Shown: one piece after another, positions 1 through 5,347 of the stretch
How the letters are laid out: each line of letters opens with the position of its first letter
Position numbering within the stretch: the first letter of the stretch is position 1
NCBI RefSeq assembly: GCF_049720995.1
Contig: NZ_JBNASF010000043.1
Coordinates: 1 to 5,347 of the forward strand
Length of the DNA stretch: 5,347 nucleotides
DNA from: Methanothermobacter sp049720995
GTDB taxonomy: Archaea; Methanobacteriota; Methanobacteria; Methanobacteriales; Methanothermobacteraceae
Direction of reading: 5' to 3'
Program-made: the position numbers and the translations under genes
Notes under the pieces: model-generated
Database searches by the model: none
What the model was told of the DNA's origin: nothing
Seen by the model: the letters and a program-made list of their open reading frames with translations, nothing else

Positions 1-316
1 CTCAGATAGTTCATCAGGGAGGTATGAGAGGAGTGTGTTGAAGCTGAGATTGCCGCGGGAGCTGCAACCACCACCTGAACTCATCCTCACCCTCCTGAAG
101 TTCAAAGCCTGATGCGACCCTCAGCATCTCCTCACGCTCATCTAGCTTTCTCTAAGTCCAGTCCTTTTTGGATAGGAGGAGATCCTCTGGCCTCCCTCTG
201 AAATCACTGGGGAGTATGAGACAGATGCTGTTGAATCTGAGTTCTATTCGGGGATTCTTAAAATTCCTATAGATTATCTCATAGTTAATTTCTCTATCCC
301 TCATTTTTACATTCAT
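1..316 (-). pseudogene. Broken YgjP-like (DUF45) zinc metallopeptidase gene, 5' part, running off the left edge
   Basis: Three conserved pieces of the YgjP/DUF45 family can be read in order on the minus strand, but not in one frame. Piece one starts at ATG 316-314 (or ATG 304-302) and has the family's N-terminal pattern: INYEIIYRN, then RIELRFNS, LILPSDFRG and EDLLLSKKDW. It gives 54 residues and then stops at TAG 154-152. Piece two continues in the same frame past the stop as RKLDEREEMLRVASGFELQ up to EDEFRW (about 151-71). Piece three lies in the next frame from about 69 to 1: GCSSRGNLSFNTLL then SYLPDELSE, which matches the WGSCSSxGN...LNxLLxYLPxEL block just before the HExxH zinc motif. 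HExxH itself would lie beyond the left edge. The linker between pieces two and three looks tens of residues shorter than usual, so a deletion probably accompanies the frameshift. No clear Shine-Dalgarno precedes either ATG. The family assignment comes from motif recall. The peptidase role is known only by family relationship, and this copy should be inactive. Confidence 0.72.
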
Positions 317-354
317 AAAAATAGTGAAGAACCAGAATCCTTATATGATTACTC

Positions 355-364
355 AAAAAAGAAA
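355..364 (-). terminator. T-rich archaeal terminator candidate after the cobN-like gene
   Basis: Reading the minus strand, the run TTTCTTTTTT begins five bases after the TAA stop of the large gene (372-370). Oligo-T runs without a required hairpin are the usual intrinsic termination signal in Euryarchaeota. No convincing stem-loop is seen here. A second, weaker T5 run follows at 321-317. The call rests on base composition and position only. Confidence 0.5.
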
Positions 365-369
365 TGGGT

Positions 370-3300
370 TTATGTGCCCCCTGGACCGAGGTAATATCCA
401 AGTCCAATGAGGCACAGGAGGGCAATTACTCCAGCTACCGCATATACGGGTATCTCACTTTTCTCTTCACTGATTGGGTGCTGTTTTTTAACCTCATATG
501 CCCTTGTATTTGATGATCCTCCATCTTCATCGACCTCTGATGATTGTGATTCTGGGTCCGGGGCTCCACCATCATTGGCTGAAGTGGATGTTCCCCTTCT
601 AGCTAAGCTTTCTGATATACCTGAACCTGATGTTGCACCACCTGATGTCCCTGGAGTGGATGGTACATCCGTTGTGGATCCATCGGATGAAGGTGCGAAT
701 GCTGAGCTTTTTGTTGCAGCGTAAAGCCTGTTCTTCACTGCCTCAATAAGGTCAGGGTCAACGTACTGGAGGGTCCACGTAACCATGTTTATATCCATGT
801 GTCCGCCTGTAACACCATTTTCTTTAACGAGTCTCGCCCATGTATTTGCAACGAAGCGGATGTCCTCTGAACTTGCTGACCAGAATCCCCTGTAGGCTGC
901 CTTGAGGAACGTCTCTGAAACTGCGATCATGGAGTATGCGTTGCTACCCTCTGAAAGCCACTTACTTACACCGGTACTGTACCTGTCCTTCATATATATA
1001 TCAAGGGCATCGTTCCACATTCTGTCATTGATGACCTCCGGTGCAACCACCTGCCATCCCCACATGTTTGAGAAGAAGTCGCTGGAAATTGATCGTGCGC
1101 CGGCATAACCTTCCTTCATCATTGCCTCTATCCATTCCTTGTTGAAGAACTTGGTGTGAAGATCCCTCATTATGAACTGTGATGCTGTCTCAACCGTTGC
1201 TGATGCAGGGTCCCTCTGGTTCAGGATGAACATGCTGGGTACGCTACCACTGAGGTATTCCACAGCCAGCCTCATGCCACCGAGGAATTCGAAGTTGTGG
1301 TCGAGGTCAAGTATTCCATGAACATTGGTTGACCTTGAGTGGTACGCCGCCGTGACCGCTGAGAGCCTCCTTGTGAATATTGCTGTTCCCACGGATTCCC
1401 AGCTGTCCTCTGCATATGCAAAGCCCATGTCACTTATGTATCCCCTTGCAAGTTCCTCTCTCTCCTCCCATGTATCCGTCATGTGCACGCCTTCACGGAC
1501 AGTCTTTGAACCCCATTCTCCTCCAGGAGGTCCGAAAACCCTCTGTATAGCTGCCCTTCCTGCTTCTGTCTCATTGATTCCCATTCCAAGTAGATGCCTT
1601 ACATCAGATAGCCAGTGCCTTGCTATGCTGTTCATCTCGAGTGAATCGTTTCCTGGAGTGAACATCCCTGCTTCCTTTATCGTCTTAACCGCTGAATCAA
1701 GGGCGCTGATTATCCTTGACCTCATAACCGGGCTTTCATTGTTAAGTGACTCTACGATGGTGTTGTATGAAGCTGCAAGTGCAGCCCTGAATCCACGGTC
1801 CAGGAGAACTGCAACCTGTGGAAATGTTTCCCTGAATACACCTGTTATTGTTACAACGACATCCACCCTTGGTCTGTTGAGCTGTGAAAGTGGTGTGGCC
1901 CTGACTCCAATTACATTTGAGCCTCCTGTTCCACCATATGCAGGCTCAACGCCCAGAAGCCTCATTATAAATGAGACTGTGGCGCCCTGATCCCTCTGTG
2001 TCTCGGTAGCCCACAGTATCACCCCGAGCTGCTCTGGAGTCGTATTGAAGCTTCTGAGGGCGTCCTCCGCAAGTGTTCTGCCCCTTATCCATGCTGTGTT
2101 GTATGGTATCTTCTGCTGGTCGAGGCCATAAAGGTTTCTTCCTGTTGGAAGTGATGCTGGATTTCTCACCGGATCATCACCTGTTGCTGCTGCAATGTAA
2201 CGGCCATTCAGGGCATCGAGGAGTGATTTTCTTTCCATCATTGGGCTGATGATTATATTCCGCACATATGTGTATGTGAGGTTAAGTGCCTTGAGCTCTG
2301 TGGATGTAAGGTTTCTGCCAGCAGCCACCTGCAATTCCATGATTATATCCCGCAGTGATGTTCCTGATATTATCTGGAGGATGATTGAATCAAGTGCCCC
2401 GGGTAAACCTGCGAGTGCCTCCTTTGGAGTTAGATACACCGTTCCATTTACAGGGATCATGCGGTTTCTTGTGAGTATAGTGGTTGCAAGTGCCATGATC
2501 CTCTCAGTGGTCCAGTCGACACCAAATGAATGAAGTCCAAGTGGGGTCACCGTGTTCTCAAGTCCCTTCAGGTATTCGTCAAGTGAGTCAACTGATTCAT
2601 CCATATTTCCCTGATCAATCAGAAAGAGCAGGTTAAGGTTCTCTGCAAGCCTCTTTATCTCGTTGAAGACAGCAGGTCTTCCTTCGCTTGATGTCAGCAT
2701 GTACTGGCCGATGAGATTCTTGAGCTGGCTCATCTCCTCTGTCAGTGTATAGCCTGTGAATGGCTGTGTCAGGTGCCCTATGACAACTGAAAGTCCCCGC
2801 CTCTTTGCATGTATGGCCTCGCCGACTCCATCCATGTTGTATATGTATATTGCCGGTACGTTGCCAATGCAGATGTCAGGGTAATCTGAACCTGAAAGTG
2901 CTATGTCCTTTCTGGGAAGCCATTCATATGTTCCATGCTGCCCAAGGTGGATTATTGCGCTTGCATTGATCCCTGTCTGTAGATAGGCGTAGAATGCAAG
3001 GTACTGATATGTTGGTGGTATAACCTGGCTGTGGTAGAGCATTGATGCATCCTCATAGCCCCTCATTGGCTGTGGTCCGATGTAAACATTACCGAAACTT
3101 ATTATTGGCAGCACGAAGTACTTTTTCCCGACCCTTTCAATCACCATTAAATCGCCGGGCGGTTTTCCCCAGCCACAGAGGCCAGGTATCCTCATTTCAA
3201 GGAATTCTGACTTTGCTATGCGAAACTCTGCCCATCTGTCCTCACAGTTAACTATCCCCTGAAGTGCATTGTAAACCCTTTCAAGGAGTTCGAGTGACCT

Positions 3301-5085
3301 TTCCCTTTGATTTATGTTCAGATAGTTACCCATTTCCTTTATAGCTGATTCAATGCCCTTCTTCCATTCTGTCACTGTATGTGTAATCAGCTTGTTGAGT
3401 TCAACCGTTCTTTTGCTGACTGGAACCGTGTATATCTTGGATGCCAGTACGTCAATGTAGCCAAGTGGTCCTTCCTCCATCTCCTTCCTGGTTATCTCAG
3501 GTAGTTTTCTGAACCATTCCATGAATTCAGATACATCCCAGAGAACCATCCTTGCTGATGCATTCTCAAGTTCACCTGCAAGTTCAATGTTTCTTCCCCG
3601 CTCCATCATGGTGGCTATCAGTTCATCAACGTTTGATGGTACCTGCAGCGTGTAACCATTTTCCTTAAGTAGCTTGAGAATGCTGAGTATTGATTCAGGG
3701 CCGTTTAGAGAGTTGCCCCCTGCAAGGGTTTCCCTGCCAGGTGGATAGTTGTAGTAGACAAGTGCCACGATTTTTTCAGTGTTATTCATGTATCGGAGTT
3801 TCAGCCAGTTTGAAACCCTCTCACATATCCTCATGAGCCTCTCGGGTATGACATCGGCGGCGACCATTTCAACTCCTGTTACAGGATCCACTGATGTTTT
3901 CATTGTTGCAATGAGTATCTGTTCAATGTGCCCCTGTGTCTCCTCGATTGCCATTTCCGATCCGAAACTGTAGTCCAGCCCCTGCTGTGAGATCTGCCAG
4001 TAGTCTGTGGTAAGATAACCGCTTGACCAGACCTGTAGTGGTGAAAATACAGGAACGCCAAAATTTGAGAGGAAGTCTGTACCATTTGCCTGAGCCATGC
4101 TCCCCCCTATGAGCCATGCCAGGTTGATTATGGCATCGACCCTTGAAGTGTTTGCTGTTCGATCAATGAAATACTCGCTGATTGCCCTTATAACATTGAG
4201 GCCGTTTGCAGGATTGCCCTCTGCAACCACCGGTATCGTGTTTATACCTCTGCTTTCAAGTTCAGTCACAAGTGAGTCCAGAATGTTGCTATCACCCCTT
4301 CCAAGGGTCACATGTCTGTATGCAATTATTCCAACGGTTGGTCTTTTAGGTCTGATAAATGATGAGTAGCTGGCAAAGTTCTGATACTCGGTTCCGTTTC
4401 TGTATATGACATATGGCTTGGTTGATACTGGTGGACTGTATGTGAAACCCCCATCAGGGTACTTGAGGGCAAGGAAGTACATTAAAAGATCCCTTGAAAG
4501 GTACCTGTATGCCTCAATGTAATTTGCAGCTGCAAGATACTGGAGTTTCACCTCATCTATCAGCGAAGAATTTGCAGTGTAACCCCTGAGCTGCTGGTAC
4601 ATCAGTTGCATCTGGACATCAGTAAGTGGTTGTCCGCTCTGTGATACAAAACGGGTGCCTCCGATATTTGTTATCCTGATGAGAGGAACGTACCATGTTG
4701 GCATTCCCATGACAACCACTGTCTTGTTGTTCATCCGCCCCTCAGAGTGTAACTCCAGGATACGATCTGATACCGGGCCGCCCTCAATGTTGTCCAGGTA
4801 GATGAGATCCGCCCACTCGATTAGTTCCGGGAGCTCTGTGAGATTGTTGCCTGCCTGGCTCACAGATCTCGCCTTAAACTTTATATGGGGGTAATCGGCT
4901 GAGATGTTATGCATCACCCTTACCATCTGGCTGGTGGTCCTGTCTGTTCCTATTACAAGGAAGTTTATCTCATCCCCTGTGGTGTTTGAGGAGTTGCTGG
5001 TTGCTGAAACACCCCCTATCAATGTCAGTATCACTGAAATCAGTAGAAAAGCTGCTATTATTCCCTGTTTTTTAATTACATTCAC
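370..5085 (-). CDS. cobN: Exported, membrane-anchored CobN/BchH-family protein (chelatase H-subunit-like)
   Basis: This 1571-residue protein belongs to the CobN/BchH family, the large tetrapyrrole-binding subunit of cobalt and magnesium chelatases. Family blocks in order: RPTVGIIAYRH (from residue 248), KIVALVYYNYPPG (438), WGKPPG (639), FGNVYIGPQP (to 673), HLGQHGTYEWLP (713-724), AKRRG (760), RPRVDVVVTITGVFR (1071-1085), RVFGPPGGEWG (1182) and MWGWQVVAPEVINDRMW (about 1340-1360). The family region is complete, with no internal break. Unusual additions are an N-terminal signal peptide (KK at 5-6, hydrophobic to about 26, likely cleavage VSA|TS after 28), about nineteen N-X-S/T sequons, a Ser/Thr/Gly/Pro-rich stalk (about 1460-1544) and one C-terminal membrane helix (about 1546-1566). 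The protein should therefore face the outside of the cell. It is longer than typical CobN (about 1250-1300 residues, recalled). The substrate is unknown. Insertion of cobalt into corrinoids is doubtful at this location; corrinoid or heme binding, scavenging or metal removal are alternatives. The symbol denotes family, not proven function. The start is given as GTG 5085-5083, but initiation may really be at ATT 5076-5074. The gene appears monocistronic, with its own TATA box and terminator. Confidence 0.93.
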   Translation of the reverse strand: MNVIKKQGIIAAFLLISVILTLIGGVSATSNSSNTTGDEINFLVIGTDRTTSQMVRVMHNISADYPHIKFKARSVSQAGNNLTELPELIEWADLIYLDNIEGGPVSDRILELHSEGRMNNKTVVVMGMPTWYVPLIRITNIGGTRFVSQSGQPLTDVQMQLMYQQLRGYTANSSLIDEVKLQYLAAANYIEAYRYLSRDLLMYFLALKYPDGGFTYSPPVSTKPYVIYRNGTEYQNFASYSSFIRPKRPTVGIIAYRHVTLGRGDSNILDSLVTELESRGINTIPVVAEGNPANGLNVIRAISEYFIDRTANTSRVDAIINLAWLIGGSMAQANGTDFLSNFGVPVFSPLQVWSSGYLTTDYWQISQQGLDYSFGSEMAIEETQGHIEQILIATMKTSVDPVTGVEMVAADVIPERLMRICERVSNWLKLRYMNNTEKIVALVYYNYPPGRETLAGGNSLNGPESILSILKLLKENGYTLQVPSNVDELIATMMERGRNIELAGELENASARMVLWDVSEFMEWFRKLPEITRKEMEEGPLGYIDVLASKIYTVPVSKRTVELNKLITHTVTEWKKGIESAIKEMGNYLNINQRERSLELLERVYNALQGIVNCEDRWAEFRIAKSEFLEMRIPGLCGWGKPPGDLMVIERVGKKYFVLPIISFGNVYIGPQPMRGYEDASMLYHSQVIPPTYQYLAFYAYLQTGINASAIIHLGQHGTYEWLPRKDIALSGSDYPDICIGNVPAIYIYNMDGVGEAIHAKRRGLSVVIGHLTQPFTGYTLTEEMSQLKNLIGQYMLTSSEGRPAVFNEIKRLAENLNLLFLIDQGNMDESVDSLDEYLKGLENTVTPLGLHSFGVDWTTERIMALATTILTRNRMIPVNGTVYLTPKEALAGLPGALDSIILQIISGTSLRDIIMELQVAAGRNLTSTELKALNLTYTYVRNIIISPMMERKSLLDALNGRYIAAATGDDPVRNPASLPTGRNLYGLDQQKIPYNTAWIRGRTLAEDALRSFNTTPEQLGVILWATETQRDQGATVSFIMRLLGVEPAYGGTGGSNVIGVRATPLSQLNRPRVDVVVTITGVFRETFPQVAVLLDRGFRAALAASYNTIVESLNNESPVMRSRIISALDSAVKTIKEAGMFTPGNDSLEMNSIARHWLSDVRHLLGMGINETEAGRAAIQRVFGPPGGEWGSKTVREGVHMTDTWEEREELARGYISDMGFAYAEDSWESVGTAIFTRRLSAVTAAYHSRSTNVHGILDLDHNFEFLGGMRLAVEYLSGSVPSMFILNQRDPASATVETASQFIMRDLHTKFFNKEWIEAMMKEGYAGARSISSDFFSNMWGWQVVAPEVINDRMWNDALDIYMKDRYSTGVSKWLSEGSNAYSMIAVSETFLKAAYRGFWSASSEDIRFVANTWARLVKENGVTGGHMDINMVTWTLQYVDPDLIEAVKNRLYAATKSSAFAPSSDGSTTDVPSTPGTSGGATSGSGISESLARRGTSTSANDGGAPDPESQSSEVDEDGGSSNTRAYEVKKQHPISEEKSEIPVYAVAGVIALLCLIGLGYYLGPGGT

Positions 5086-5090
5086 CTCCT
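5082..5090 (-). promoter_or_regulatory. Strong Shine-Dalgarno AGGAGGTGA that overlaps the GTG start
   Basis: The minus strand reads AGGAGGTGA, close to a full complement of the archaeal 16S rRNA 3' end. The GTG at 5085-5083 lies inside this motif, so a ribosome paired with it could not start there. An in-frame TAG at 5091-5089 excludes any earlier start. ATG at 5081-5079 is followed at once by TAA. The in-frame ATT at 5076-5074 lies eight bases after GGAGG, a normal spacing, and would give a signal peptide beginning MKKQGIIAAF. Confidence 0.8.
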
Positions 5091-5126
5091 ATTTTGTTAA
5101 TTATAGAACAACTTTAGCAGAACAAC

Positions 5127-5134
5127 TATTTAAA
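5127..5134 (-). promoter_or_regulatory. TATA box (TTTAAATA) of the cobN-like gene
   Basis: The minus strand carries TTTAAATA at 5134-5127, preceded by the purine-rich ATAAGA, a plausible BRE. This matches the archaeal TATA consensus TTTAWATA. A start of transcription about 25 bases from the box centre would fall near 5104-5107, leaving a leader of roughly 15 bases before the Shine-Dalgarno. So short a leader has no room for a riboswitch. Confidence 0.68.
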
Positions 5135-5200
5135 TCTTATACACTTAAAATAAAGTAATAAAAATGGTTAAATGAAGTGCAATTAAATAATACTTGAATC

Positions 5201-5212
5201 CATAATATTATG
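5201..5212. repeat. 12-bp perfect palindrome in the divergent promoter region
   Basis: CATAATATTATG reads the same on both strands. It lies ten bases upstream of the proposed ppcA TATA box and about 66 bases upstream of the cobN-like TATA box, where an operator for a dimeric regulator could sit. The motif is A/T-rich, so chance is a real alternative, and no known regulator site was recognised. Confidence 0.3.
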
Positions 5213-5222
5213 TGATCATGTT

Positions 5223-5230
5223 TTTATATT
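5223..5230 (+). promoter_or_regulatory. Candidate TATA box (TTTATATT) of ppcA
   Basis: TTTATATT on the plus strand is one base from the TTTAWATA consensus. If transcription starts about 25 bases from its centre, it would begin near 5250-5254, at or inside the Shine-Dalgarno, which is tight. An alternative AT-rich element, AATTAAATAA at 5181-5190, would put the start near 5211 and give a leader of about 50 bases. The sequence does not decide between them. Confidence 0.45.
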
Positions 5231-5250
5231 ATCCCCGACAATATCACTCT

Positions 5251-5256
5251 GGAGTG
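5251..5256 (+). promoter_or_regulatory. Shine-Dalgarno of ppcA (GGAGTG)
   Basis: GGAGTG lies six bases before ATG 5263. It differs by one base from the GGAGGTG-type consensus seen upstream of the neighbouring gene. It supports the start chosen for ppcA, which also agrees with the conserved N-terminus of the family. Confidence 0.7.
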
Positions 5257-5262
5257 TTAAAC

Positions 5263-5347
5263 ATGAAGGTTCCAAGATGCATGAGTACACAGCATCCAGA
5301 CAATGTGAACCCGCCGTTCTTTGCAGCAGAACCTGAACTCGGTGGTG
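5263..5347 (+). CDS. ppcA: Archaeal-type phosphoenolpyruvate carboxylase, N-terminal fragment (cut by the right edge)
   Basis: Only the first 28 codons are present, but they are distinctive: the protein begins MKVPRCMSTQHPDNVNPPF and continues AAEPELGG, the signature start of the archaeal-type PEP carboxylase (PpcA, about 490 residues) known from Methanothermobacter. The family is much smaller than, and only remotely related to, the bacterial and plant enzyme. The enzyme joins bicarbonate to phosphoenolpyruvate to make oxaloacetate and phosphate in the cytoplasm, feeding aspartate synthesis and the partial reductive citric acid pathway of methanogens. The start is supported by GGAGTG six bases upstream and by the family N-terminus. 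The gene is transcribed away from the cobN-like gene across a 177-bp intergenic region; no functional link to it is evident. The catalytic residues lie outside the window. The identification is from recalled family sequence, not a search. Confidence 0.92.
   Translation, partial: MKVPRCMSTQHPDNVNPPFFAAEPELGG

Noticed and set aside
1..84. A possible separate minus-strand gene starting at ATG 84-82 with GGAGG six to seven bases upstream.
   Set aside because: The apparent ribosome site is part of coding sequence (LQEGEDEF) in the upstream piece. The protein would start in the middle of the conserved WGSCSS block, so it is more likely the out-of-frame tail of the pseudogene.
152..154. Reading the amber codon in the YgjP-like gene as pyrrolysine.
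   Set aside because: Pyrrolysine use is not expected in Methanobacteriales, the family has no such residue here, and a second lesion (the frameshift near 70) already breaks the gene.
18..255. DNA resemblance between about 18-60 and 207-255 that first looked like a diverged direct repeat.
   Set aside because: The two stretches encode different parts of the same YgjP-like protein (SFNTLLSYLPDEL and RFNSICLILPSDF). The likeness is short, gapped and best explained by similar residues and codons.
176..394. A plus-strand open frame of 72 codons ending in TAA at 392-394, overlapping the 3' end of the large gene.
   Set aside because: It has no ATG, GTG or TTG until near its end and no ribosome site, and it lies antisense to the recognisable YgjP-like sequence on the minus strand.
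1325..1990. A 221-codon plus-strand open frame, with a shorter one at 407-724, opposite the large gene.
   Set aside because: Both lie wholly antisense to conserved CobN-family coding sequence, show no recognisable domain, and are typical mirror frames of a long gene.
5086..5262. A cobalamin riboswitch or other structured leader upstream of the cobN-like gene.
   Set aside because: The predicted leader is only about 15-20 bases before the Shine-Dalgarno, and no B12-box-like sequence or extended stem is seen.

Overview
The window looks like chromosomal DNA from a methanogenic archaeon of the order Methanobacteriales, probably Methanothermobacter or a close relative. The evidence is the first 28 codons of an archaeal-type phosphoenolpyruvate carboxylase at the right edge, a TTTAAATA TATA box, strong GGAGGTGA-type Shine-Dalgarno sequences, AGG/AGA-rich arginine codon use, and a large CobN-like protein of the kind methanogens carry in several copies. 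The genus is inferred from recall of these families, not from a search.

Layout from left to right. Positions 1-316 on the minus strand hold the broken 5' part of a YgjP-like (DUF45) zinc metallopeptidase gene. It has an in-frame amber codon at 154-152 and a frameshift with apparent internal deletion near 70, and it runs off the left edge. A T-rich terminator candidate lies at 355-364. Positions 370-5085 on the minus strand are one long intact gene for a 1571-residue CobN/BchH-family (cobalto-/magnesium-chelatase H subunit) protein. A 177-bp intergenic region (5086-5262) carries its promoter and the promoter of the divergent gene ppcA, which starts at 5263 and leaves the window at the right edge.

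The most interesting item is the CobN-like protein. It has a signal peptide, about nineteen N-glycosylation sequons, a Ser/Thr/Gly/Pro-rich stalk and one C-terminal membrane helix, so it should sit outside the cell, tethered to the membrane. Classical CobN and BchH work in the cytoplasm with AAA+ ATPase partners. An exported version cannot use those directly, which suggests tetrapyrrole binding, scavenging or metal removal at the cell surface. Its translation start is also odd, because the only canonical in-frame start codon lies inside the Shine-Dalgarno sequence.

The complete gene and its two neighbours show no obvious functional link. ppcA belongs to central carbon assimilation, and the YgjP-like gene is a remnant.
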